Below, piece by piece: positions 12,101 through 24,700 of a stretch of DNA of 64,000 bases. The translations under genes were made by a program, and so were the position numbers. The stretch comes from Limnomonas spitsbergensis. Its lineage: Eukaryota > Chlorophyta > Chlorophyceae > Chlamydomonadales. Location: contig JAYJMM010000009.1 in assembly GCA_037349105.1 (NCBI GenBank), positions 806,001 to 870,000 on the forward strand. The letters run 5' to 3'. The notes beneath the pieces are model-generated. The model saw only the letters and a list, made by a program, of their open reading frames with translations. It searched no databases and had not been told where the DNA came from. Numbering within the stretch: the first letter of the stretch is position 1; each line of letters opens with the position of its first letter.

Positions 12101-15100
12101 GCTTACTGAATGAAAGGGCAGGGCTAAGGGGCGATGGATGTCAGTCAATGGGAGTGTTGCTGGTTGTCATGAATGAAAAGGAAGGGCTAAGGGGCGATGG
12201 ATGTCATCCAATGGGAGTGTTGCTGGTTGTCATGAATGAAAAGGAAGGGCTAAGGGGCGATGGATGTCAGCCAATGGGAGTGTTGCTGGTTTACTGAATG
12301 AAAGGGCAGGGCTAAGGGGCGATGGATGTCATCCAATGGGAGTGTTGCTGGTTTACTGAATGAAAGGGCAGGGCTAAGGGGCGATGGATGTCAGCCAATG
12401 GGAGTGTTGCTGGTTTACTGAATGAAAGGGCAGGGCTAAGGGGCGATGGATGTCATCCAATGGGAGTGTTGCTGGTTTACTGAATGAAAGGGCAGGGCTA
12501 AGGGGCGATGGATGTCAGCCAATGGGAGTGTTGCTGGTTTACTGAATGAAAGGGCAGGGCTAAGGGGCGATGGATGTCAGTCAATGGGAGTGTTGCTGGT
12601 TTACTGAATGAAAGGGCAGGGCTAAGGGGCGATGGATGTCATCCAATGGGAGTGTTGCTGGTTTACTGAATGAAAGGGAAGGGCTAAGGGGCGGTGGATG
12701 TCAGCCAATGGGAGTGTTGCTGGTTTACTGAATGAAAGGGCAGGGCTAAGGGGCGATGGATGTCAGCCAATGGGAGTGTTGCTGGTTTACTGAATGAAAG
12801 GGCAGGGCTAAGGGGCGATGGATGTCAGTCAATGGGAGTGTTGCTGGTTTACTGAATGAAAGGGCAGGGCTAAGGGGCGATGGATGTCATCCAATGGGAG
12901 TGTTGCTGGTTTACTGAATGAAAGGGCAGGGCTAAGGGGCGATGGATGTCAGCCAATGGGAGTGTTGCTGGTTTACTGAATGAAAGGGCAGGGCTAAGGG
13001 GCGATGGATGTCAGCCAATGGGAGTGTTGCTGGTTTACTGAATGAAAGGGCAGGGCTAAGGGGCGATGGATGTCAGCCAATGGGAGTGTTGCTGGTTTAC
13101 TGAATGAAAGGGCAGGGCTAAGGGGCGATGGATGTCAGCCAATGGGAGTGTTGCTGGTTTACTGAATGAAAGGGCAGGGCTAAGGGGCGATGGATGTCAG
13201 CCAATGGGAGTGTTGCTGGTTTACTGAATGAAAAGGAAGGGCTAAGGGGCGGTGGATGTCAGCCAATGGGAGTGTTGCTGGTTTACTGAATGAAAGGGCA
13301 GGGCTAAGGGGCGATGGATGTCATCCAATGGGAGTGTTGCTGGTTTACTGAATGAAAGGGCAGGGCTAAGGGGCGATGGATGTCAGCCAGTGGGAGTGTT
13401 GCTGGTTTACTGAATGAAAGGGCAGGGCTAAGGGGCGATGGATGTCAGCCAATGGGAGTGTTGCTGGTTTACTGAATGAAAGGGCAGGGCTAAGGGGCGA
13501 TGGATGTCATCCAATGGGAGTGTTGCTGGCTTACTGAATGAAAGGGAAGGGCTAAGGGGCGATGGATGTCAGCCAATGGGAGTGTTGCTGGTTTACTGAA
13601 TGAAAGGGCAGGGCTAAGGGGCGATGGATGTCAGCCAATGGGAGTGTTGCTGGTTTACTGAATGAAAGGGCAGGGCTAAGGGGCGATGGATGTCAGCCAA
13701 TGGGAGTGTTGCTGGTTTACTGAATGAAAGGGCAGGGCTAAGGGGCGATGGATGTCAGCCAATGGGAGTGTTGCTGGTTTACTGAATGAAAGGGCAGGGC
13801 TAAGGGGCGATGGATGTCAGCCAATGGGAGTGTTGCTGGTTTACTGAATGAAAGGGCAGGGCTAAGGGGCGATGGATGTCAGCCAATGGGAGTGTTGCTG
13901 GTTTACTGAATGAAAAGGAAGGGCTAAGGGGCGGTGGATGTCAGCCAATGGGAGTGTTGCTGGTTTACTGAATGAAAGGGAAGGGCTAAGGGGCGATGGA
14001 TGTCATCCAATGGGAGTGTTGCTGGTTTACTGAATGAAAGGGCAGGGCTAAGGGGCGATGGATGTCAGCCAGTGGGAGTGTTGCTGGTTTACTGAATGAA
14101 AGGGCAGGGCTAAGGGGCGATGGATGTCAGCCAATGGGAGTGTTGCTGGTTTACTGAATGAAAGGGCAGGGCTAAGGGGCGATGGATGTCATCCAATGGG
14201 AGTGTTGCTGGCTTACTGAATGAAAGGGAAGGGCTAAGGGGCGATGGATGTCAGCCAATGGGAGTGTTGCTGGTTTACTGAATGAAAGGGCAGGGCTAAG
14301 GGGCGGTGGATGTCATCCAATGGGAGTGTTGCTGGTTTACTGAATGAAAGGGCAGGGCTAAGGGGCGATGGATGTCAGCCAATGGGAGTGTTGCTGGTTT
14401 ACTGAATGAAAGGGCAGGGCTAAGGGGCGATGGATGTCAGCCAATGGGAGTGTTGCTGGTTTACTGAATGAAAGGGCAGGGCTAAGGGGCGGTGGATGTC
14501 AGCCAATGGGAGTGTTGCTGGTTTACTGAATGAAAGGGCAGGGCTAAGGGGCGATGGATGTCAGCCAATGGGAGTGTTGCTGGTTTACTGAATGAAAGGG
14601 AAGGGCTAAGGGGCGATGGATGTCAGCCAATGGGAGTGTTGCTGGTTTACTGAATGAAAGGGCAGGGCTTAGGGGCGATGGATGTCAGCCAATGGGAGTG
14701 TTGCTGGTTTACTGAATGAAAAGGAAGGGCTAAGGGGCGATGGATGTCAGCCAATGGGAGTGTTGCTGGTTTACTGAATGAAAAGGCAGGGCTAAGGGGC
14801 GATGGATGTCAGCCAATGGGAATGTTGCTGGTTTACTGAATGAAAGGGCAGGGCTAAGGGGCGATGGATATCAGCCAATGGGAGTGTTGCTGGTTTACTG
14901 AATGAAAAGGCAGGGCTAAGGGGCGATGGATGTCAGCCAATGGGAGTGTTGCTGGTTTACTGAATGAAAGGGCAGGGCTAAGGGGCGATGGATGTCAGCC
15001 AATGGGAGTGTTGCTGGTTGTCATGAATGAAAGGGCAGGGCTAAGGGGCGATGGATGTCAGCCAATGGGAGTGTTGCTGGTTTACTGAATGAAAGGGCAG

Positions 15101-16895
15101 GGCTTAGGGGCGATGGATGTCATCCAATGGGAGTGTTGCTGGTTTACTGAATGAAAGGGCAGGGCTAAGGGGCGATGGATGTCAGCCAATGGGAGTGTTG
15201 CTGGTTGTCATGAATGAAAGGGCAGGGCTAAGGGGCGATGGATGTCATCCAATGGGAGTGTTGCTGGTTTACTGAATGAAAGGGCAGGGCTAAGGGGCGA
15301 TGGATGTCAGCCAATGGGAGTGTTGCTGGTTTACTGAATGAAAGGGCAGGGCTAAGGGGCGATGGATGTCATCCAATGGGAGTGTTGCTGGTTTACTGAA
15401 TGAAAGGGCAGGGTTAAGGGGCGATGGATGTCATCCAATGGGAGTGTTGCTGGTTTACTGAATGAAAGGGCAGGGCTAAGGGGCGATGGATGTCAGCCAA
15501 TGGGAGTGTTGCAGGTTTACTGAATGAAAGGGCAGGGCTAAGGGGCGATGGATGTCAGCCAATGGGAGTGTTGCTGGTTGTCATGAATAAAAGGGCAGGG
15601 CTAAGGGGCGATGGATGTCATCCAATGGGAGTGTTGCTGGTTTACTGAATGAAAAGGAAGGGCTAAGGGGCGATGGATGTCATCCAATGGGAGTGTTGCT
15701 GGCTTACTGAATGAAAGGGCAGGGCTAAGGGGCGATGGATGTCAGTCAATGGGAGTGTTGCTGGTTGTCATGAATGAAAAGGAAGGGCTAAGGGGCGATG
15801 GATGTCATCCAATGGGAGTGTTGCTGGTTGTCATGAATGAAAAGGAAGGGCTAAGGGGCGATGGATGTCAGCCAATGGGAGTGTTGCTGGTTTACTGAAT
15901 GAAAGGGCAGGGCTAAGGGGCGATGGATGTCATCCAATGGGAGTGTTGCTGGTTTACTGAATGAAAGGGCAGGGCTAAGGGGCGATGGATGTCAGCCAAT
16001 GGGAGTGTTGCTGGTTTACTGAATGAAAGGGCAGGGCTAAGGGGCGATGGATGTCAGCCAATGGGAGTGTTGCTGGTTTACTGAATGAAAGGGCAGGGCT
16101 AAGGGGCGATGGATGTCAGCCAATGGGAGTGTTGCTGGTTTACTGAATGAAAGGGCAGGGCTAAGGGGCGATGGATGTCAGCCAATGGGAGTGTTGCTGG
16201 TTGTCATGAATGAAAAGGAAGGGCTAAGGGGCGATGGATGTCAGCCAATGGGAGTGTTGCTGGTTGTCATGAATGAAAGGGCAGGGCTAAGGGGCGGTGG
16301 ATGTCAGCCAATGGGAGTGTTGCTGGTTTACTGAATGAAAGGGCAGGGCTAAGGGGCGATGGATGTCATCCAATGGGAGTGTTGCTGGTTTACTGAATGA
16401 AAGGGCAGGGCTAAGGGGCGATGGATGTCATCCAATGGGAGTGTTGCTGGTTTACTGAATGAAAGGGCAGGGCTAAGGGGCGATGGATGTCAGCCAATGG
16501 GAGTGTTGCTGGTTTACTGAATGAAAGGGCAGGGCTAAGGGGCGATGGATGTCAGTCAATGGGAGTGTTGCTGGTTTACTGAATGAAAGGGCAGGGCTAA
16601 GGGGCGATGGATGTCATCCAATGGGAGTGTTGCTGGTTTACTGAATGAAAGGGCAGGGCTAAGGGGCGATGGATGTCATCCAATGGGAGTGTTGCTGGTT
16701 TACTGAATGAAAGGGCAGGGCTAAGGGGCGATGGATGTCAGCCAATGGGAGTGTTGCTGGTTTACTGAATGAAAGGGAAGGGCTAAGGGGCGATGGATGT
16801 CAGCCAATGGGAGTGTTGCTGGTTTACTGAATGAAAAGGAAGGGCTAAGGGGCGATGGATGTCAGCCAATGGGAGTGTTGCTGGTTGTCATGACA
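6180..16895. repeat. 62-bp tandem satellite, about 170 copies, with higher-order repeats
   Basis: The unit holds AATGAAAGGGCAGGGCTAAG, GGGCGATGGATGTCATCC and AATGGGAGTGTTGCTGG, then TTTACTG. Common variants are CATCC/CAGCC/CAGTC, GGCAGGG/GGAAGGG and CGATGG/CGGTGG. A second unit class ends in TTGTCATG instead of TTTACTG and is 63 bp. Higher-order structure is visible: variant sets recur at 682 bp (11 units; 7216/7898, and the GGCTTACTG variant near 9804/10486 and 13527/14209), and about 3.7 kb is duplicated (12076-12297 is repeated at 15677-15898). The array ends near 16895, just before a run of A. Confidence 0.97.
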
Positions 16896-17127
16896 AAAAA
16901 AAGGGAAGGGCTAACGGCTGCAAGCTAATTGTAAGGTGTGGTGTACCTGCACCCCCCCTTCAAATGCGGCACGAGGGCCGGAATTTGTTTTTAGGGTTAA
17001 GGTGTTAGGTTATAACCCTTAACTCTTATCCCTTAACCTGGAAAGCCCCCTTCAATTGCGGCGTGAGGGCCGAGGTTGTCGTTACTGCGTCTACTCGTTC
17101 ACCTGCTAGCTCTGTCAGTAAGGGTTT
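16896..17127. other. Spacer between two satellites
   Basis: Two similar stretches, CCCCTTCAAATGCGGC with GAGGGCCGG (about 16955) and CCCCTTCAATTGCGGC with GAGGGCCGA (about 17047), flank TTAGGGTTAAGG-like sequence. No coding signal. Confidence 0.5.
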
Positions 17128-17860
17128 AGGGCCCATCTCCAGGGTTCATGGCTAAGGGCCCATCTCCAGGGTTCATGGCTAAGAGCCCATCTCCAGGGTT
17201 CATGGCTAAGGGCCCATCTCCAGGGTTCATGGCTAAGGGCTCATCTCTAGGGTTCATGGCTAAGGGCTCATCTCCAGGGTTCATGGCTAAGGGCCCATCT
17301 CCAGGGTTCAGGGCTAAGGGCCCATCTCCAGGGTTCATGGCTAAGAGCCCATCTCCAGGGTTCATGGCTAAGAGCCCATCTCCAGGGTTCATGGCTAAGG
17401 GCCCATCTCCAGGGTTCAGGGCTGAGGGCCCATCTCCAGGGTTCATGGCTAAGGGCCCATCTCCAGGGTTCATGGCTAAGGGCCCATCTCCAGGGTTCAT
17501 GGCTAAGAGCCCATCTCCAGGGTTCATGGCTAAGAGCCCATCTCCAGGGTTCATGGCTAAGGGCCCATCTCCAGGGTTCAGGGCTAAGGGCCCATCTCCA
17601 GGGTTCATGGCTAAGGGCCCATCTCCAGGGTTCATGGCTAAGGGCCCATCTCCAGGGTTCATGGCTAAGGGCCCATCTCCAGGGTTTAGGGCTAAGGGCT
17701 CATCTCCAGGGTTCATGGCTAAGAGCCCATCTCCAGGGTTCATGGCTAAGGGCCCATCTCCAGGGTTCAGGGCTAAGGGCCCATCTCCAGGGTTCAGGGC
17801 TAAAGGCCCATCTCCAGGGTTCATGGCTAAGGGCCCATCTCCAGGGTTCAGGGCTCCTCT
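17128..17860. repeat. 27-bp tandem satellite, about 27 copies
   Basis: Unit: GGGCCCATCTCCAGGG then TTCATGGCTAA, with ATG/AGG variants. Because 27 is divisible by three, long frames open on both strands (240 codons forward reading MAKGPSPGF repeats, 232 reverse reading MNPGDGPLA repeats). With no splice or start context and equal openness on both strands, I treat these as by-products. Confidence 0.93.
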
Positions 17861-17869
17861 GCCGGAGTG

Positions 17870-18490
17870 AGGGTTACAGGCTTCAGTATGGGTTTTAGGT
17901 GAAAAGGCTCATGTACAGGGTTAAGGGTGAAGGGTGCTGCAACCGGGCTATCAGAACCTGGAGGGTGGTGTCGACCTCATAGGTTTTTGCTTTTCAAGCA
18001 TACTGGTAGGGCATTGAACATGCAAATGGATTCTACCGTAAAATCAGGTTGACGCCACTATATATTGATTAATTTTGGGGGGGGCGCGGACCTGTTGCGC
18101 GGTTTAAATTGATTAAAAAACCTGCTGTGGGGACCAGTCAGTCACGGGCTGGGTGCGCATACTTCACATCAATTCAAAACCCAGTCACAATCGCCGCTGC
18201 ACCACAAGAAAATAATAATTTGGATTCAAAATTTTGACGTTTCTGGATCGTGCAGTGATGTGTTATTTTACCTGCGCGGTGATTCCGATAAAACATGCAA
18301 AATAGGGGTGCGCGAACACGACCAGTAACCGGTTCTAGGGTTATGCATATTGTAAGGCTCTGTTGGCGTGAAAGAACTTGACCAGAGTTCACCCACCCTT
18401 CTGGAACTTATCCACGGTATGCTGAGATCAGGGTTTTGGAATTCGAAATGCATATCAACCGAATGAACAAATATCACACACACACAGTAA
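17870..18490. other. Spacer
   Basis: Telomere-like fragments (GGGTTAAGGGTGAAGGG) and one AT-rich dispersed element (18035-18130, with GTTGACGCCACTATATATTG and GGGGCGCGGACCTGTTGCGC). No gene recognised. Confidence 0.5.
18035..18130 (+). repeat. AT-rich dispersed element
   Basis: Related to 5705-5810 and 19645-19765: ACCGTAAAATCAGGTTGACG followed by an AT stretch and GGGGCGCGGACC. Confidence 0.45.
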
Positions 18491-18539
18491 GATACAGCAC
18501 CCCCCTACACCACACACACACACACCTCACAACTCAGAT

Positions 18540-18655
18540 TCTGGCACTCTCCTGCAGCTTTTCTCAGTTCCTAGATGAGGCCTCGTTAGCTGGCGACAGC
18601 GACTCCAAGCGTAACGTATCTTGCACAAGCGACTCGAAATTTCGCCGCTCCGCAG
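18540..18655 (+). repeat. Partial duplicate of the acceptor and 5' half of a JmjC-gene exon
   Basis: CCTGCAG followed by a frame reading [17 protein letters not shown] is a close copy of the start of the exon at 18721 ([17 protein letters not shown]), about 175 bp upstream. After the shared part the sequence diverges and the frame runs into a stop. It could be a mutually exclusive alternative exon, but it lacks the rest of the exon and its donor, so a junction duplication is more likely. Confidence 0.7.
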
Positions 18656-18720
18656 CGTGCAGTGATTTTGTTTTGCATCGCACACACACCTGACAACTCC
18701 GTTCCTGGCACTCTCTGCAG

Positions 18721-21700
18721 CTTTTCTCAATTCCTAGACGAGGCATCGTTAATTGGTGACAGCGACTCCAAGTGTAACGTGTCTAGCGCAAGTGACTCGA
18801 AGGCCCCCAGCGGAGACCCGGGCCGCGGTGGTCAGCCAGGTCCAGCTGATGGAGACCTTGAACAAAGGGGTGGAGAACCTCGTGTTGAAAGAGACTCATG
18901 TGTAGGCAGCTTGCAGCGGGCCACTGGAGAAAAACGGGATGCTCTACCCAGGCCTCACCTCTACCTGGCACAGCATCCCCTCCAGGAAGGTGCGATGGGT
19001 GTCCACTGGCCATTGTTTCTTTTTTCGTGACTCAGCTGCATGTCAGCTACACTCCGGCCTCTGGCCGGCGACCCCATTTGTAGCCAGCCATGCTGCTGTG
19101 GCAACCAGTCGTAAGCTGGACCAAGTTTGGTTCCCAGTGGGCCCTCAGCGGCCACGGGGCCGCCTGCTGAAGGTGGACTCGTAGCCGAAAAAGTAAACCC
19201 TGTGGGTGCCTTGCTGCTTCATACAGTGCTGTCATGTTCCTTAGGGGTTAGGGGTAAGGGGTAAGGGGCTAGGGGTTAGGAGTTAGGGGCTAGGGGTTAG
19301 GGGTTAGGAGTTAGGGGTTAGGGGAAAGGAGTTAGGGGTTAGAGTTAGGGGTTAGGGGTTAGGGGTTAGGGGTTAGGGGTTTAGGGTAAGGGTTGCAGTG
19401 TCAGGAGAAAATGCCTTCATGTTCCAAAGTTCATATTGGTCAAACAGCATGTTCAGTGTTGGGCGATTTACGGCCAGAGACAATGCTGTCATGTTCCTGA
19501 GTTCATATGAATTGAACAACATGTTCAGTTTTGGGTGATTTATGACCGTGACGGCCTGCCCTCTGACAGTGCCACAAACATGTTACACGTTTCATCAGTG
19601 TTGGGCGATGTACGGCCATGACGGAGTGCCCACTGACAGTGCCACACATACCGTAAAACTGGTTTGACGCTGCCTTAAATTAATTATGTTTGGAGGTGCG
19701 CGGAGTGGTGTGCGACAGAATAATAATGTACAACTATTTTTGGGGGTGCGCGGAGTAGTGTTTCCGGCACCAAATATCAAACAAACCAGCTGCACGAGCG
19801 CGAACTAGGGTTTGTTTTGCCTGTGTGACGAACCTGATGTATAGTTCTCAACAGGGGTGCACGGACCCTATCCCGTTTTACGGTTTGTTACGTTTCTCCA
19901 GTCGCCATTTGATTGCTTGTAGGTATGGCCTTACTTGCAGCTGAAGCACCCGCACCCGACTGCCTCATTGGTCGGCAGCTGAGCAGCACTAACTTGTGGA
20001 TGTGTGCCAGGTGAGGGGGTGAGACGGGTGTTTGGGTGGGGGGGGGGGGGGGTGAGGGGGGGGGGGAGATGAGTGTGCCAGGTGAGGGGGTGAGATGGGT
20101 GTGTGTGTGGGGGGGGGGGGGGGGTGAGATGAGTGTGCCAGATAAGGGGGGTGGGGGTGAAGGGTGGGGGTGTGAGATGGGTGTGGGTGTGGGTGGGGTA
20201 AGATGGGTGTGTGGGGTGGGGTGGGGGGTGAGATGGGTGTGTGGGGTGGGGTGGGGGTGAGATGGGTGTGTGGGATGGGGTTTGGGGTGAGCTGGGTGGG
20301 GGGGGGTGGGGGTGGGGGGGGCTGGGTGGGTGGTGTGGGTGTGTAGGGGGGTGAGATGGGTGTGTGGGGGTAAAGATGTGTGTGGGGGGGGTGGGGGTGG
20401 GGGGGTGAGGTGGCTGTGCCAGGTGAGGGGGTGATATGGGTGTGGGGGGGGGGTGAGAGGTGGAGGTACAGAGAACTTACAAGTGTGATTGATGGGACCC
20501 TGTTGCCCTGCCCCCCTCCCTCAGTATCTTCCGGCCACCTTGCCGTACCCTGCTTCCCTTTCCCCCTCAGTGGCAGCAGATCAAGCCTGTGGCGCGACAC
20601 AAGCAACACCCTCGTTTGTGAAAGAAAGCAGGCTACGCCCCGTGTGGGGCGTGAGAGTTCAGGTATCAGCGCAGCCTGGGGCTCGTGTGTGTACGGCTGT
20701 CAACTTTGCCCTGTCCTTCCCCCTCAGTGGCAGCCGATCGAGTTTGCATTACGACCCCAACGACAACCTCCTGTGCCTGGTGTCTGGTTCCAAGCGAGTG
20801 AAGCTGTTTTCCCCGGGCCTCACGCCCAGCCTGTACCCGCGCCACATCACGGACGAGTCCTGCAACCACAGCCAGGTCAACTTTGCCAGCCCGGACTATG
20901 CTGTACATCCCCTGTACAGGTAAACAGTACACATGATGTATGTATGAGCGGTACACATCCTGTACATGCAAGCTGTACCCCCCTGTTCAGGTGAGCAGTA
21001 CACATGATGTATATATGAGCGGTACACATCATGTACATGCGAGCTGTACCCCCCCTGTGCAGGTGAGCAGTACACATGATGTATACGCAAGCAGTACACT
21101 TCATGCACATGTGAGCAGTACAATCCGCATAGACAAAAGAACTGTTCCCCTGGTAACTGCACCCAATGAATCATACTTAGAGACGCCCTGACTTATCCCT
21201 AAATCTGAACCCACTCAGGCATGTCCTTGTCCCTACGCCCACTCAGGCATGTCCTTGTCCCTACCCCCACTCAGACATGTCCTCAGGCATGTCCCTACAC
21301 CCTACATGTCCCTACCCCCACTCAGACATGTCCCTACCCCCTACTACATGTCCCTACCCCACTCGGACATGTCCTTGTCCCTTCCCCCACTCAGGCATGT
21401 CCTCAGGCATGTCCCTACACCCTACATGTCCCTACCCCCACTCAGACATGTCCCTACCCCCTACTACATGACCCTACCCCACTCGGACATGTCCTTGTCC
21501 CTTCCCCCACTCAGGCATGTCCCTACCCCACTCGGACATGTCCTTGTCCCTTCCCCCACTCAGGCATGTCCTTGTCCCTACCCCCACTCAGACATGTCCT
21601 CAGGCATGTCCCTACACCCTACATGTCCCTACCCCCACTCAGACATGTCCCTACCCCCTACTACATGTCCCTACCCCCACTCAGACATGTCCCTACCCCC

Positions 21701-24700
21701 TACTACATGACCCTACCCCACTCGGACATGTCCTTGTCCCTTCCCCCACTCAGACATGTCCCTCCCCCCTACATGTCCCTACCCCCTACATGTCCCTCCC
21801 CCCTACATGTCCCTACACCCTACATGTCCCTACCCCCACTCAGACATGTCCCTACCCCCTACTACATGTCCCTACCCCACTCGGACATGTCCTTGTCCCT
21901 TCCCCCACTCAGACATGTCCCTCCCCCCTACATGTCCCTACCCCCTACATGTCCCTACCCCCTACTACATGTCCCTACCCCCTACATGTCCCTACCTCCT
22001 ACATGTCCCTACCCCCTACATGTCCCTACCTCCTACATGTCCCTACCCCCTACATGTCCCTACCTCCTACATGTCCCTACCTCCTACATGTCCCTACCCC
22101 CTACATGTCCCTACCTCCTACATGTCCCTACCTCCTACATGTCCCTACCCCCTACATGTCCCTACCTCCTACATGTCCCTACCCCCTACATGTCCCTACC
22201 TCCTACATGTCCCTACCCCCTACATGTCCCTACCTCCTACATGTCCCTACCCCCTACATGTCCCTACCTCCTACATGTCCCTACCCCCTACATGTCCCTA
22301 CCTCCTACATGTCCCTCCCCCCTACATGTCCCTACCCCCTACATGTCCCTACCCCCTACATGTCCCTACCTCCTACATGTCCCTACCTCCTACATGTCCC
22401 TACCCCCTACATGTCCCTACCTCCTACATGTCCCTACCCCCTACATGTCCCTACCTCCTACATGTCCCTACCCCCTACATGTCCCTACCTCCTACATGTC
22501 CCTACCCCCTACATGTCCCTACCTCCTACATGTCCCTACCTCCTACATGTCCCTACCTCCTACATGTCCCTACCTCCTACATGTCCCTACCTCCTACATG
22601 TCCCTACCCCCTACATGTCCCTACCTCCTACATGTCCCTACCTCCTACATGTCCCTACCTCCTACATGTCCCTACCCCCTACATGTCCCTACCTCCTACA
22701 TGTCCCTACCCCCTACATGTCCCTACCCCTACATGTCCCTACCCCCTACTACATGTCCCTACCTCCTACATGTCCCTACCCCCTACATGTCCCTACCCCC
22801 TACATGTCCCTACCCCCTACATGTCCCTACCTCCTACATGTCCCTACCTCCTACATGTCCCTACCTCCTACATGTCCCTCCCTCCTACATGTCCCTACCT
22901 CCTACATGTCCCTACCCCCTACATGTCCCTACCTCCTACATGTCCCTACCTCCTACATGTCCCTACCTCCTACATGTCCCTACCTCCTACATGTCCCTAC
23001 CTCCTACATGTCCCTACCCCCTACATGTCCCTACCTCCTACATGTCCCTACCTCCTACATGTCCCTACCCCCTACATGTCCCTACCTCCTACATGTCCCT
23101 ACCCCCTACATGTCCCTACCTCCTACATGTCCCTACCTCCTACATGTCCCTCCCTCCTACATGTCCCTACCTCCTACATGTCCCTACCCCCTACATGTCC
23201 CTACCTCCTACATGTCCCTACCTCCTACATGTCCCTACCTCCTACATGTCCCTACCCCCTACATGTCCCTACCCCCTACATGTCCCTACCTCCTACATGT
23301 CCCTACCCCCTACATGTCCCTACCTCCTACATGTCCCTACCTCCTACATGTCCCTACCTCCTACATGTCCCTACCTCCTACATGTCCCTACCCCCTACAT
23401 GTCCCTACCTCCTACATGTCCCTACCTCCTACATGTCCCTACCTCCTACATGTCCCTCCCCCCTACATGTCCCTACCTCCTACATGTCCCTACCTCCTAC
23501 ATGTCCCTACCTCCTACATGTCCCTACCCCCTACATGTCCCTACCTCCTACATGTCCCTACCTCCTACATGTCCCTACCTCCTACATGTCCCTACCCCCT
23601 ACATGTCCCTACCTCCTACATGTCCCTACCTCCTACATGTCCCTACCCCCTACATGTCCCTACCTCCTACATGTCCCTACCTCCTACATGTCCCTACCCC
23701 CTACATGTCCCTACCTCCTACATGTCCCTACCTCCTACATGTCCCTACCCCCTACATGTCCCTACCCCCTACATGTCCCTACCTCCTACATGTCCCTACC
23801 TCCTACATGTCCCTACCTCCTACATGTCCCTACCCCCTACATGTCCCTACCTCCTACATGTCCCTACCTCCTACATGTCCCTACCCCCTACATGTCCCTA
23901 CCCCCTACATGTCCCTACCTCCTACATGTCCCTACCTCCTACATGTCCCTACCTCCTACATGTCCCTCCCTCCTACATGTCCCTACCTCCTACATGTCCC
24001 TACCTCCTACATGTCCCTACCCCCTACATGTCCCTACCTCCTACATGTCCCTACCCCCTACATGTCCCTACCCCTTACATGTCCCTACCTCCTACATGTC
24101 CCTACCCCCTACATGTCCCTACCCCCTACATGTCCCTACCTCCTACATGTCCCTACCCCCTACATGTCCCTACCTCCTACATGTCCCTACCTCCTACATG
24201 TCCCTACCTCCTACATGTCCCTACCCCCTACATGTCCCTACCTCCTACATGTCCCTACCCCCTACATGTCCCTACCCCCTACATGTCCCTACCTCCTACA
24301 TGTCCCTACCTCCTACATGTCCCTACCTCCTACATGTCCCTCCCCCCTACATGTCCCTACCTCCTACATGTCCCTACCCCCTACATGTCCCTACCCCCTA
24401 CATGTCCCTACCTCCTACATGTCCCTACCTCCTACATGTCCCTACCTCCTACATGTCCCTACCCCCTACATGTCCCTACCTCCTACATGTCCCTACCTCC
24501 TACATGTCCCTACCCCCTACATGTCCCTACCCCCTACATGTCCCTACCTCCTACATGTCCCTACCCCCTACATGTCCCTACCTCCTACATGTCCCTACCC
24601 CCTACATGTCCCTACCCCCTACATGTCCCTACCCCCTACATGTCCCTACCTCCTACATGTCCCTACCTCCTACATGTCCCTCCCCCCTACATGTCCCTAC

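Noticed and set aside
12076..16334. 73-codon ORFs in the 62-bp satellite (MSSNGSVAGLLNERAGLRGD)
   Set aside because: They appear only where consecutive 63-bp units keep the frame; there is no other coding evidence.
6180..16895. CRISPR-like regular repeats
   Set aside because: Units are directly adjacent with no unique spacers, in a eukaryotic context.
17126..17870. 232-codon minus and 240-codon plus ORFs
   Set aside because: Products of a 27-bp tandem array that is stop-free on both strands.
18540..18655. First [10 protein letters not shown] segment as the genuine exon
   Set aside because: Its frame meets a stop before the LYLAQHP motif and it has no matching donor; the second copy at 18721 continues openly to that motif.
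19235..19395. True chromosome end
   Set aside because: Degenerate repeats flanked on both sides by exons of one gene.
19989..20609. 206-codon Pro/His/Thr-rich minus ORF
   Set aside because: Antisense of a G-run array in a JmjC intron.
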